The notes below the pieces were generated by a model. It had not been told where the DNA came from. It was given only the letters and a program-made list of their open reading frames with translations, and did not search any database. A stretch of DNA of 64,000 nucleotides from Amycolatopsis keratiniphila subsp. keratiniphila (GTDB lineage: Bacteria; Actinomycetota; Actinomycetes; Mycobacteriales; Pseudonocardiaceae). The stretch covers positions 388,195 to 452,194 of the forward strand of contig NZ_LQMT02000005.1 in NCBI RefSeq assembly GCF_001620365.2, written 5' to 3'. Each line of letters opens with the position of its first letter. Within the stretch, counting starts at the first letter, position 1. The position numbers were made by a program, and so were the translations under genes. This document shows, piece after piece, positions 36,501-43,910 of the stretch.

Positions 36501-38520
36501 TCGTGCCGCGCAGCACCTCGTGCCGTGCGACGATCCCGTCCGCGGCGGCCTGCAGCGCGGGCACCGAAACCCGGCCGCGCAGCCGAAGCCGCCAGGCGAC
36601 GGTCGTCGCGGTGCCGGTCGAGCCGAGCTGGGCGAGCGTCCACAGATCCCGCTGCGTGCCGGTCAAGGGAAAAGTCTCTGGGTTCTCCTCCAGCGGCAAG
36701 GAAGGCGCCGCGGCCGGGGCGTCCGCGAGCCGCCGCGCGACCGCCGCCACCGTGCCGTCGGAGAGGAATTCGGCCAGCGTCACCACCCGGCCGGTGTCTT
36801 CCCGCAGTCGCGCGACCGCGCGCGCCGCGGCCAGTGAATGCCCGCCCGACTCGGAAAACCGGTCGTGCGCACCGATCCCCGGCAGCCCGAACGCGTCCGC
36901 GACCGCCTCGGCGACCAGCCGCTCCGCCTCGGTGCCCGGCGCGACGTACTCGGTGTCCTCTCGGTCGAACACCCACGCCGCCAGCGCGGTCCGGTCCGCC
37001 TTCCCGGTGGTGCCGAGCGGGATCGCGTCGAGTACGGCGATCCGTGACGGCACCAGATGCGCGGGAAGCCGCGATCGCAGCCACCGCAACAGTTCCGGCT
37101 CGGACACCGGGTCACCGGCCGGTTCGGCGAACCCGACGAGCCTGCGTTCCCCGTGTTCGTCGGCTGGCGCGAGCACCACCGCGTTGCCGACGGCCGGGTG
37201 GGCGAGGAGCGCCGCCTGGACCTGTCCCGGTTCGATGCGGAAACCCCGCACCTTCACCTGATCGTCGGCGCGGCCGACGAAGTGGTGCACGCCCTCGCGG
37301 CATCGCACCAGGTCACCGGTGCGGTAGTGCCGGACACCGCCGGAGTCGACCACGAACTTCTCGGCGGTCAGCTCCGGCTGCCCCAGATATCCCCGGGTCA
37401 CGAGCGTCCCGCTGACCCACAGCTCCCCGACCTCGTCGTCGCCGAGCACGCGACCGTCGGCGTCCCGCACCGAGAACGTGGCGCCGGGCAGCGGGGTGCC
37501 GATCGGCGGGTCGTCCGGTTCGTCCCGGCCGACCTCGTGGCACGAGCAGTTCACCGTCGCCTCGGTCGGGCCGTAGCAGTTCACGATCCGCCGCAGACCC
37601 TCGTTGGCGTAGAGGCGGTCGACGAGCGACCGGTGCAGTGCCTCGCCCGCGATCGCGACGGTCCGCACCGAACGCGGCAGCGGGGTGCGCGCCAGCACCG
37701 CCAGTACGGACGGCACACCCTGCACGAACGTCACCTCGTCCCGCGCGGCCAGCCCGGGCAGCGCGAGCAGGTTCTCGGCGAGCACCAGGCTCCCGCCGGT
37801 CACCAGGGGCGGGAAGATCTCGGCGACGGACGCGTCGAAGCACACCGACGCGGCGCCGAGCACGCCCCGCAGCTCGTCGTCGGTGTAGGTCGCCGCCGCC
37901 CACGCCAGCAACGCGAGCACGTTGCGATGCTCGACCTGGACACCTTTCGGCCTGCCGGTGGAGCCGGACGTGTAGATCACGTACGCGAGATCCGTGCCGG
38001 AACCCGGGACGGCGGGGGCGGTCGTGGGCGCGGAAGCGATGTCCTCGACGGCCAGCACCGGCACGTCGGCGCCCGCGAGCGCGGCCGGATCCGGTTCGTC
38101 CGCCACCACCAGCGACAGCCCGGAGTCCGCGACGACCGACGCGCCGTGCGCCGGGGGAGCGGCCGGGTCCAGCGGGACGTACGCGCAGCCCGCCTTCAGG
38201 ATCCCCAGCAGGGTGGGTACCAGCCACCGGCCGCGGCGCAGGCAGACGCCGACGAGGTCACCGCGGGCCACCCCACGACGGAGCAGTGTGTGCGCGACGG
38301 TGTTCGCGATCTCGTCCAGCCGGGCGTAGCTCAGCCGCTCGTCACCCGCGACGAGCGCACAGCGGTGGGGTGTCCTTTTCGCCTGCTCCTCGAACGCCTC
38401 GTGTACCCGCAACCGCTGAATCCCCTCGTGACCCGGCCGGAGTTCGCCGACCTCGGCAGATTGAACTTCCGGGACGGCGTCCGGACCAGGAAACCCGACC
38501 GGAAACTGCGCGGACGGCAA
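30505..38520 (-). CDS. Initiating nonribosomal peptide synthetase A-T-C-A-T-C-A-T
   Basis: The product has about 2671 residues from TTG 38520 (GGAA upstream); GTG 38610 is in frame but lies inside the regulator gene. Order: A1 (20-480), T1 (GGHSL near 560), C (near 748), A2 (SGSTGRPKG near 1217), T2 (GGRSL near 1592), C (HHIATDA near 1775), A3 (near 2235), T3 (GGHSL near 2610). With no leading C domain it should start the chain. The first C domain reads SDHIATDG, with Asp for the first His. Binding-pocket codes by eye are DAAQAACVN, DVEDLGGVA and DTGNLGCIT; none is a known match, though the acidic residues of the second hint at a basic amino acid. No epimerase or MbtH is encoded in the window. 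Translation is coupled to the second NRPS. Confidence 0.93.
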   Translation of the reverse strand: MPSAQFPVGFPGPDAVPEVQSAEVGELRPGHEGIQRLRVHEAFEEQAKRTPHRCALVAGDERLSYARLDEIANTVAHTLLRRGVARGDLVGVCLRRGRWLVPTLLGILKAGCAYVPLDPAAPPAHGASVVADSGLSLVVADEPDPAALAGADVPVLAVEDIASAPTTAPAVPGSGTDLAYVIYTSGSTGRPKGVQVEHRNVLALLAWAAATYTDDELRGVLGAASVCFDASVAEIFPPLVTGGSLVLAENLLALPGLAARDEVTFVQGVPSVLAVLARTPLPRSVRTVAIAGEALHRSLVDRLYANEGLRRIVNCYGPTEATVNCSCHEVGRDEPDDPPIGTPLPGATFSVRDADGRVLGDDEVGELWVSGTLVTRGYLGQPELTAEKFVVDSGGVRHYRTGDLVRCREGVHHFVGRADDQVKVRGFRIEPGQVQAALLAHPAVGNAVVLAPADEHGERRLVGFAEPAGDPVSEPELLRWLRSRLPAHLVPSRIAVLDAIPLGTTGKADRTALAAWVFDREDTEYVAPGTEAERLVAEAVADAFGLPGIGAHDRFSESGGHSLAAARAVARLREDTGRVVTLAEFLSDGTVAAVARRLADAPAAAPSLPLEENPETFPLTGTQRDLWTLAQLGSTGTATTVAWRLRLRGRVSVPALQAAADGIVARHEVLRGTIGDHDGEPVMVVGPPVRVPMDVHDLRGLADADRRAGELSAAAARHAFDLTVDTPLLRLTLLRLADDVADLVVVSDHIATDGASIGVLMAELAGAPTASFAQVGAVASRERALAQVPGERDRLAAYWSEQLAGATPPDALFDRTAHGRRRFDGERISTPLPESLGTALRALAESTGVTPFAVYLSALGLLVGELVRGQDVLLGMAAAHRDRPELEHTVGPLVDVLPVRLRLDPGTSFRDLLRTAMTTAARAIDHRGLPSGELAGLWGGDRPAGVPLTPVSIAVQPDGLPLSVHGPDTRLDLLGELPTGGSHNPLTVFVNTHADGTELIVEHDPSWLAPDRARWFSRSLLRFLHIAVSTPDTALSELTVASDGELAELTRWGTGPALLADDVSGVPDAVWRAASRTPDAVAVSAEGGQLTYAELVGHADRIARVLATSGVTAGDTVGVCLPRDEFLPAALLAVWRAGAGYLPLDTGQPVARLAQLADEAGLRVVLTRGGAEPMAAEVADAVPGLHVVSADRADGAPFEPVLPDGDALAYVLYTSGSTGRPKGVEISHANLHAFIRSRGLLPGMTRDDAMLAVAPLAFDVSAEELWWPLTTGARCVVADRDTAVDGHELARRITESGVTVVDLTPTSLRMLLAAGWTGDPALRLLLGGEVLDPDLAERARPLVGELWNGYGPTETTVAATAHRVTEHDRDRVPIGSPTPGARLYVMDEAGRLAPPGAIGELWIGGTGVASGYRARPELTRSAFVADPVRPGERCYRTGDLVRWRPDATLEFLGRADDQVKVRGNRFEPGEIESVLRGLSDVDDAAVTVAADGVDAHVIGYLTPATVDAAAVERRLRWLLPAYMVPSSWCTLDALPLLPNGKLDRRALPPVSVARPATVAPLSEAEAAVARVWRECLEFDGEIGPDSDFFALGGRSLAATRVVGLLHAGLGRRITVRTLFDHPVLADFTAQIDEEAGRPLVAREDPAAPAPLSPSQRMLWFAAKLDPDSAAYNSPTVLRILGEVDGPRLFRAVRTLAARHHVLRSRFTEIDGEPVALLGPVDAVPMSTVDVREPDLAAAVTAEIRRPFALDAAPPLRVVLFRLAPEHHVLALTCHHIATDATSQRILLSEMDTWYRTEPDGPPPSVQYADHAAREREQDRAAGLDWWERRLADLPALRLPADRPRPAVADRTADEVPVRLPADVTERVRALASAAGTTPFTVLLAAWQLLLAQLAGVRDLAVAVPHSGRRTAELAEMVGFFVDTVAVRADLGSDVRSGRDLVASTRDAVLDAFAHADVPFDEVVRRLAPERDPASTPVCQVMMNVLDEQAAATLGDLAVTVLPQPVATALYDLNLDLAETGDGYTGRLVFRTGLFERGTVERWARWYGTLLERLTADPGTELSTLDILNDAERAALRAWGTGKPLPATRTVVTDVLAQRHGAMATSSPTGRLSYADLATWSAQGARGLLAAGVATGDVVGVCLPRDEYLPAGLLAVWRAGGAYLPLDPGRPADRIAALAADAGIRVVAARGQALDAARAALPHLTVVDLDAPVTNTLPLREPGQDDLAYVLYTSGSTGRPKGVAVTHRNLAALVHAFREVTGVRPSDTWLAVAPLAFDTATGEIWTTLTAGAHCAIADRDTAVDGHALVRRLVSTGATRFNPTPTTLRMLVAAGLPDLPGLHVLSGGEALDVALARQVTARVASLRNCYGPTETTITATTHLVTITDLAADRPIPIGGPLGGTLLTVVDPFGQTALPGAVGELSIGGAGVTPGYRDRPGQTAAAFGTDPLHRARSYRTGDLVRWRADGTLEFHGRADHQVKIRGNRVELGEVEHVLRTIAGVTDAVVVVRTGEGEPHLVGYLTPSTVDTDAVAAVLRGRLPDYAVPHRWVPLDAFPATATGKVDRAALPAPAAAQPDSEPESAVEELVAVIWAEALGRERVGALDDFFGLGGHSLAATKVVGRLGEALGFPVPVRCLFDRPVLRDFATELERIAMTALADEGTIDVPAGSTA

Positions 38521-38527
38521 GTTCCGG

Positions 38528-40975
38528 TCACGAAGGAACCATCGCGATGCCCATCGCCTCGTAGAGCGACTGCGCGCGTTCGCGGTACGGCCTGGCCTTG
38601 TCCGGAGCACCGACCTCGTCGTGGGCCGCGGCGATCCCGGTCAGCGCGCGGGCCTCCTCGTGCGGTTCGGAGGTGAGCCGCGCGAGCCCGGCGGCGCGCG
38701 TGTAGTGCGCGAGCGCGGCCTGCCGGTCGCCGCACGCCAGCGCGCTGTCCGCGAGCCCGTTGTGCACGAGGGTCTCCAACGGCTGGATGCCCGTCGCCAC
38801 CGCGATCTCGAGCGCGGCCTCCTGGTGCAGGCGCGCCGTGGCCGCGTCGCCCTGCCGGAGGTGTACCAGCCCGAGATAGGCGAGTGCGTACCCTTCGGCC
38901 TCCCGGTGACCCTCGGCCCGGCTGACCGTCAGCGACCGGTCGAGGTGATCGCGGGCTTCCGTCCACCGGCCCAGCGCGCGGTACACGTCCCCGAGGTTGT
39001 GCAGCGCGATCGCCTCGCTCAGCCGGTCGCCGATGCTTTGGGCGTTGGTCAGGCACTGCCGGTAGCAGTCGAGCGCGGAGCCGAGGTCCCCGCGGCGTTC
39101 GTGGACGAAGCCGAGGTTGGACAGCGCGCGCCCCTCGTTGAGGCGGTCGCCGGTCTCCCGGGAAACCGCGACCGCCCTGCTCAAGTGGTCCGCCGCGTCG
39201 GTGTAGCGGCCCAGTTGCCCGTACACGGTGCCGAGGATGTTCAGCGCGCGGCCGGTGACGACCGGACTCCCGTCGACGTCGAGGCAGCGGGTCAGATGCG
39301 TCACCGCCTCGTCGAAATGGCCGAGCCTGGCGCAGATCGAGGCCAGGTCGACGAGTGCCTGCTGGATACCGATGGCGTCACCGGCTCGTTGCGCTTCGGC
39401 GAGCGCGAGACGGTGCAGTGTGCGTAACGCGCCGTAGTGACCGTGCACCCGCAGCACCTGCCACAGCACGGTCGAGAGGTCGCGGGCGTAGGTGTCGCCG
39501 TCGGCCGACGACTGCTCCGCGATGGCGATCAAGGTGGGCAGCTCCGCCGCCAGCCAGGTCGCCGCGTCTTCGGCGCCGGTGAAGTGGACGTTCTCGGCGA
39601 TCGGGGTCAGCAATGGTCTTCGGTTGGGATCGCCCGCCCCCATCGACGCGGCCGCGTCGGCCGCCCAGGCCACATAGTGCTCGGCGAGGCGCCGCCGGGC
39701 CGCCGATCGCCGCTGGGCCGGTTCCTCCTCGGCGCGGCCCCGCGCGTAGTCGCGCACCAGGTCGTGGAATTCGAACCGGCCGTCCGTGCGGTGCGCGAGC
39801 AGCAGGTGGCTGTCGATGAGCGCGTCGAGGAGCCTGCCGGTCTCCGGCGGATCCGTGCCCAGCAGTGCCGCCGCGGCGGCGATGTCCCAGTGCGGGCCGG
39901 GGTGGAGCCCGAGCAGGCGCAGGCCCGAGGCGACGTCGCCGGGCAGCGCGTCGTAGGACCAGGACAGCACGGAGGGCAGGGAGGTGGTCTTCTCTTCGGT
40001 GGTCAGTGCGGCGAGCCGGTCCCCGGCCGACCGCATCGAGGACGCCACATTCGCCAGGTTCCGGTGATGCGCGAGCCGTTCGCCGACGATGCGCAGGGCG
40101 AGCGGCAGACCGCCGCATCCGGACACCATGTCGGCGAGCGCGGTGCGGTCGGCGAATCTTCGTCCGTTGCCCGCCAACCGGTCGAGCAAGGAGAACGACT
40201 CCTGTTCGGTCAGCAGCGGCACCGGCACCCGGTGCGCGTCGGCGCTGATCGTCAGCCCGTGCAGGGCCGCGCGGCTCGTCACCACCACCGCGCAACCCGC
40301 GTGGCCGGGCAGCAGCGGCCGGACCTGGTCCGCCGAGCGGGCGTTGTCCAGCACGATGAGCACCGAACGGCCGGCCAGCACACTGCGCAGCGACGCGGCC
40401 CGGTCGTCGAGATCGGCGGGCACGTCCGCCACCGGCACGCCGAGTGCCCGCAGGAACGACCGCAGCACCTCGCCCGGATCGGCGGGCGCCCCCGGCCCGT
40501 ACCCACGCAGGTTCGCGAACAACTGCCCGTCGGGGAACTCCTGCTTGACCCGCTGCGCCCACTGCACGGCCAACGAGGTCTTGCCGACCCCGGCCATGCC
40601 TTCCAGCACCGCCACGACGACACCCGCGCCCGCCCTCTCGCCGCGGATGGCGTCGAGCGCGTCGATCTCCCGTTGCCGCCCGATGAACGACGTGATCCCC
40701 GAAGGCAGTTGCGCGGGCGCGGAAACGACGGGCGTTCTCGCAGGCGACACCGCGTCCGGGCAGTAGTGCCGCACGAACCGGCTCGCCTGCTCGCCCTGGA
40801 GACCCAGCCCCAGCGCCAGCGCCTCCACCGAATGGCGCCGCGGCCGGGCGACCCGGCCGCGCTCGATGTTGCTGATGCTCCGCACCGTCAACCCGGTGCG
40901 CTCCGCCAGCTCCTCTTGCGTGAGCCCGGCGTCCCGTCGTGACTCACCCAGCAGTGAACTCGCCCCACGGTCCAT
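38528..40975 (-). CDS. XRE/NB-ARC/TPR pathway regulator of the NRPS locus
   Basis: The product has 815 residues from ATG 40975. The N-terminal helix-turn-helix (SRRDAGLTQEELAERTGLTV, residues 11-30) is XRE type. A P-loop LEGMAGVGKTSLAVQW (near 137) and Walker B SVLIVLDNARS define a STAND NTPase, followed by a winged-helix linker (FEFHDLVRDYARGR) and seven or more TPR units to the end. It is directly upstream of the NRPS genes, 7 bases from the chosen NRPS start, so it probably controls and cotranscribes with them. A TAACAT box 7 bases before the ATG suggests a leaderless mRNA. Confidence 0.9.
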   Translation of the reverse strand: MDRGASSLLGESRRDAGLTQEELAERTGLTVRSISNIERGRVARPRRHSVEALALGLGLQGEQASRFVRHYCPDAVSPARTPVVSAPAQLPSGITSFIGRQREIDALDAIRGERAGAGVVVAVLEGMAGVGKTSLAVQWAQRVKQEFPDGQLFANLRGYGPGAPADPGEVLRSFLRALGVPVADVPADLDDRAASLRSVLAGRSVLIVLDNARSADQVRPLLPGHAGCAVVVTSRAALHGLTISADAHRVPVPLLTEQESFSLLDRLAGNGRRFADRTALADMVSGCGGLPLALRIVGERLAHHRNLANVASSMRSAGDRLAALTTEEKTTSLPSVLSWSYDALPGDVASGLRLLGLHPGPHWDIAAAAALLGTDPPETGRLLDALIDSHLLLAHRTDGRFEFHDLVRDYARGRAEEEPAQRRSAARRRLAEHYVAWAADAAASMGAGDPNRRPLLTPIAENVHFTGAEDAATWLAAELPTLIAIAEQSSADGDTYARDLSTVLWQVLRVHGHYGALRTLHRLALAEAQRAGDAIGIQQALVDLASICARLGHFDEAVTHLTRCLDVDGSPVVTGRALNILGTVYGQLGRYTDAADHLSRAVAVSRETGDRLNEGRALSNLGFVHERRGDLGSALDCYRQCLTNAQSIGDRLSEAIALHNLGDVYRALGRWTEARDHLDRSLTVSRAEGHREAEGYALAYLGLVHLRQGDAATARLHQEAALEIAVATGIQPLETLVHNGLADSALACGDRQAALAHYTRAAGLARLTSEPHEEARALTGIAAAHDEVGAPDKARPYRERAQSLYEAMGIAMVPS

Positions 40976-40982
40976 TTCGCGG

Positions 40983-40988
40983 ATGTTA
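40983..40988 (-). promoter_or_regulatory. Candidate -10 box, leaderless transcript
   Basis: TAACAT on the minus strand fits the TANNNT -10 pattern. Only 7 bases separate it from ATG 40975, so transcription would start at or near the A of the start codon. This explains the lack of a ribosome site there. Confidence 0.45.
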
Positions 40989-41023
40989 GAGCGGGTGTGA
41001 CTCCGAAAAACGGTGCTTCGGCC

Positions 41024-41054
41024 ACGACTTTGATCGAAATTGGTCGAAAACGGG
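41024..41054 (-). promoter_or_regulatory. 31-base box, copy 1 (upstream of NRPS regulator)
   Basis: On the minus strand it reads TTTCGACCAA then TTTCGATCAA, a tandem 10-base repeat with one difference. It ends 49 bases before the regulator start, in the operator position relative to the candidate -10. The second copy is at 23562-23592. Confidence 0.55.
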
Positions 41055-41078
41055 CCATCGCCGCTCTCGACGGACGCT

Positions 41079-41468
41079 TCATACGGGTCTCTCGCGGGGT
41101 GTCCCCGGCGCGCTCGTGCCGGTGGACGGCCGGAACGAGGCCGTGGGGGACGGCTCCGCGGCTCGTTCGAAGTCGGCGCGAGCCTGACCGGACAAGCCGA
41201 GCCCGGCCGCGATGAGCCGGACCGTGTCGCGGCGAGGCCTGCCGACCCGGCCGTTTTCGAGGTCTCTGATCGCCCGGACACTGACGGTGGAGCGGGCGGC
41301 GAGAAGCCGCTGGGTCGTGCCGAGGCTGTGCCGATGGCTCCGCAGCAATCTGCCGAACCGGGCCGGCCCTTCGTCCGCCGGGCACTTCGCCTCCGGCGCG
41401 GGGCCGCCCTCGGTCACCCGCATGAGGTACCGGGGCAGGGCCGGTCCTGTGTGAACACCTTGAGTCAC
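41079..41468 (-). CDS. Stand-alone XRE helix-turn-helix protein
   Basis: The product has 129 residues from GTG 41468 with a good GGAGG site 6 bases away. Residues 40-95 (FGRLLRSHRHSLGTTQRLLA, then VSVRAIRDLENGRVGRPRRD) match the DNA-binding domain of the regulator immediately downstream, including the shared NGRVGRPRR/RGRVARPRR motif. It has no NTPase or TPR part. It may be a truncated paralogue or a small modulator competing for the same sites. The C-terminal 25 residues are Pro/Ser/Thr-rich. The real ribosome site favours a live gene. Confidence 0.7.
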   Translation of the reverse strand: MTQGVHTGPALPRYLMRVTEGGPAPEAKCPADEGPARFGRLLRSHRHSLGTTQRLLAARSTVSVRAIRDLENGRVGRPRRDTVRLIAAGLGLSGQARADFERAAEPSPTASFRPSTGTSAPGTPRERPV

Positions 41469-41609
41469 TGGCGTCCTCCGCTTCGCTCAGCGATGCCGCA
41501 TCATCGTCGGCAGGCCGTGCGGGAGGGACAACCGGAAACTTCACCGAAGAAGTGCCGGTCCGCCGGGTGAGCCCGTTCGGCCCGGGTGCGCGGAACGGGC
41601 TCGACGGCG

Positions 41610-42482
41610 TTATCCGCAGCAGATGTTGTAGCCGTGGTTCCGCCAGAACATCGAGGGGCTCGGGTTGTCGAGAACCGGATCGCCGGTGCTGTCCGACGCG
41701 CTCTCGTGCCTGCCCGGCCGGTACTCGACATGCGTGTGCGCGGAGCCGGCGCCGCGGTACTCCTCGGTGCCGATCTGCTGGCCGCGGCCCACGAATTCAC
41801 CGACCGCGAGCCCGTTCGACGGGTTGAGATGCAGGTAGATGATGGTGAAATCCTGATCACGGTTGTAGATCGCCAACGTGGACAGGCCTCCGCTGCCGTT
41901 GCTGCCTTCGGTCTTCCTGATCACGTGGCCCTGGGTCATCGAGAACACGGAAGCACCGAAGCCGCGGGCGAAGTCGATCCCTTCATGCCTGCCCGACGTG
42001 TTCACGTAACCGTCGAAATAGGAGCTGATACGGCCGGCGTCGCTGTGGTACAGCCCGGTTTCCAGCCAGTCGTTGCCCACAAGGCCGAGCAGGTGCCCGG
42101 CGTTTTCGTTGTACGTCGAGGTCAGGTTTCCTTTGGCGCCATGCGGGAACGAGTCGATCGGGCCCGTCCAGCCGTTCTTGAGGAACACAGTGACCACCGC
42201 GTCCCGCCTGTTCCACACCGAGGCCGCTCTGCCCTTCACGCACAGGCCTCTCCCGGCGCCCGCGCCGAGGAAGTGATAGCAGTCGGAACCCGTGCCGTAG
42301 TTGCCGACGGACGCGTCGAAATCGCTGACCGATCCCTGTTGATTGCTGTTGTAGTACAAGCAGAACTCGCCGTCTTCGCAGACGCCGTTCCGTGCCGTCG
42401 CGGCTTGCGCCAACGGGGTGACCACGAGAGTGCCGCTCAAAGCCAGTGCCACGCCGAACAGGATGACCATCAATCTTCTCAA
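41610..42482 (-). CDS. Secreted M23 peptidase-like protein with N-terminal I36-type inhibitor domain
   Basis: The product has 290 residues from TTG 42482 (AAAGGGAA upstream), or 286 from ATG 42470. A signal peptide (LMVILFGVALALSG) ends near AQAA. The Cys-containing segment CEDGEFCLYYNSNQQG through to about residue 125 resembles the beta/gamma-crystallin-like peptidase inhibitor family I36. The C-terminal half is a LytM/M23 domain with zinc ligands HEGIDFA (His, Asp) and HTHVEY (His), plus IIYLHLNP. It should cleave peptidoglycan cross-links or small proteins outside the cell. The pairing of inhibitor and enzyme in one chain is unusual. Confidence 0.85.
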   Translation of the reverse strand: MRRLMVILFGVALALSGTLVVTPLAQAATARNGVCEDGEFCLYYNSNQQGSVSDFDASVGNYGTGSDCYHFLGAGAGRGLCVKGRAASVWNRRDAVVTVFLKNGWTGPIDSFPHGAKGNLTSTYNENAGHLLGLVGNDWLETGLYHSDAGRISSYFDGYVNTSGRHEGIDFARGFGASVFSMTQGHVIRKTEGSNGSGGLSTLAIYNRDQDFTIIYLHLNPSNGLAVGEFVGRGQQIGTEEYRGAGSAHTHVEYRPGRHESASDSTGDPVLDNPSPSMFWRNHGYNICCG

Positions 42483-42614
42483 CGACGTTCCCTTTCTCGG
42501 TGAATGCGGCGAATCAGCCAGTGCGGACGGTACGGGCGGGATCGGTGCCAGGGAAGCCGTAACGGGGAAACTGCCGGTCGTCCGGTTTGCCGAGAGGTGA
42601 AGGAAAGGTGACGT

Positions 42615-42667
42615 GTTGCGAAAGCCACTTTCGCAACGTTGATGGTTGCGAAAGTGGCTTTCGCAAC
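42615..42667. repeat. 53-base nested palindrome, family A copy 2
   Basis: Same 23-base arms as the copy at 19454-19506; loop GTTGATG. Lies 132 bases upstream of the M23 peptidase gene start. Confidence 0.9.
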
Positions 42668-42770
42668 GTGAGCGGGAGGCCTGGCTTCGAGATGACGCCG
42701 GACACCGCTGACGAGGGATCCGACGCGCCGCGGCTTGCCTGCCGAGGTCGTCTGCCACAGGATGCGATGT

Positions 42771-42819
42771 CCCCAATGTGGCATTGGAGACGCTCAGTGT
42801 CCCCAATGCCACATTGGGG
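42771..42819. repeat. 17-bp inverted repeat related to GGGAC-core family
   Basis: Arms CCCCAATGTGGCATTGG and its complement; each arm contains its own palindrome CCAATG...CATTGG. The loop region carries GACGCTCAGTGTCCC, like the cores of the hairpins at 15.8-15.96 kb. Confidence 0.8.
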
Positions 42820-42891
42820 GCGCTGAGCCCCTCGACTCGAAGGCAGGCCGCCGTCGAACCAGACTGTCCTAAGTAGACCCCAAGAACGCCA

Positions 42892-43362
42892 TCAGCGCTC
42901 AGGCTCTCGGTACTTCCGGCCGAACCGGACACCGTTGAACGTGTGGGTACAGCACGGACAGCTCGGCTCCAGATCGTCGGCACCCAGCTCGGGGGCGACG
43001 GCCCGCAGCCGGTTCTCGTCGTCCACGTAGAGGCCGCTGTAGTAACTGGCCTCCCCGATCCGCACGTAGTCGCTCCGTTCGTGCGGCTGCCGGGCGACGA
43101 GCCAGTGGATCGGGTCGGGGGAGTCGAGCCGGGCGGCGGCTTCGTCGCGCACCCCGTCCCAGTCCTCGCCGACCTTGCCGAGCAGGAACCGGAACAACGG
43201 CGTGTAGTCCAGTCCCCGGCGTGCCCGCCGCCCCATGGACCCGCGCGTCAGGTCGGAAGAGGTTTCGCTTTTCGCAGTGCGCTGGTGCCGGTAGTCCCCG
43301 CCGTGGTCGTGGTGAACGTTCCTGGCCCTGGTATTCACGCGACGGTACAGTGGCTCCTTCAT
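42892..43362 (-). CDS. Conserved hypothetical protein with CxCC zinc-ribbon-like motif
   Basis: The product has 156 residues from ATG 43362 (AAGGAAAG upstream); an in-frame start at 43401 adds 13 residues. It is basic at the N-terminus (RVNTRARNVHHDHGGDYRH), then has GLDYTPLFRFLLGKVGEDWD and a C-terminal SCPCCTHTFNGVRFG. The Cys cluster could bind zinc, but only three Cys are visible. It is soluble and not recognised as a named family. Flanked by repeat elements on one side and the divergent metallopeptidase on the other. Confidence 0.7.
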   Translation of the reverse strand: MKEPLYRRVNTRARNVHHDHGGDYRHQRTAKSETSSDLTRGSMGRRARRGLDYTPLFRFLLGKVGEDWDGVRDEAAARLDSPDPIHWLVARQPHERSDYVRIGEASYYSGLYVDDENRLRAVAPELGADDLEPSCPCCTHTFNGVRFGRKYREPER

Positions 43363-43910
43363 CGCGCCTGCTTTCCTTGTCGAAGTCCTCGGCGACTTCA
43401 AGACTATCGCCGTCCCCGCGTCTTCTCGTTTTTTTGCCGCCCATACGAAGAATTAACGAGTTTCGCGGCCGGGTGAGGTTGTGGTGCGATTGGCCCTTGC
43501 GTTCGCGGCCCGCCAACGGCGTTCGTCCGGTGGATGGGAGGCCGACGTCAAAGGGGTGGGACTGACGCTTCGCAATCGATCGATTACCTAGTGCCAATAA
43601 GGACATAGGTGTCCGGACAACGGACGTGGACTAAGCGGACGGTGGCCTTGTTCCCGCTTTGGAGACGAGGGTTCTTCCTGCTGTTCGCCACGTGTTCGAG
43701 GCGGATATTTTCGGGAGTTGATCCGTTCAGGTGATACGCGGACACGTACTGATCACTCGTGTTAGCCTGCCGCTGGTTGCTCGCGAGGGTCTGGCGTTTC
43801 GGATGTGAAGTCCGCGTCATCTGGGGATGCGAATCAACTGTGGTGCAGCATTTCCTTCTTCGCTGCGGGTCGCCGTGGACCCGTGGGTATCGAGTGGTCC
43901 TGGGGGTCGG
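43363..43910. other. 548-base gap, no gene supported
   Basis: The gap is less GC-rich than its surroundings, with a T7 run near 43429-43435 and two short perfect palindromes, AATCGATCGATT (43574-43585) and TGTCCGGACA (43611-43620). It should hold divergent promoters. A minus-strand frame from 43584 was judged a shadow of the metallopeptidase. Confidence 0.55.

Larger units (their letters stand above)
42483..42891. other. 409-base gap with two repeat elements
   Basis: Holds the family A element at 42615-42667 and the GGGAC-core-like hairpin at 42771-42819. Promoter of the M23 gene is expected at its left end. No open reading frame here is convincing. Confidence 0.6.

Noticed and set aside
30505..38610. 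GTG 38610 as the NRPS start
   Set aside because: It would place about 80 bases inside the regulator gene and add a basic tail with no family match; TTG 38520 preferred, though not certain.
42483..42983. N-terminal extension of the M23 protein through the repeats
   Set aside because: Extra sequence is translated repeat DNA and would precede the signal peptide.
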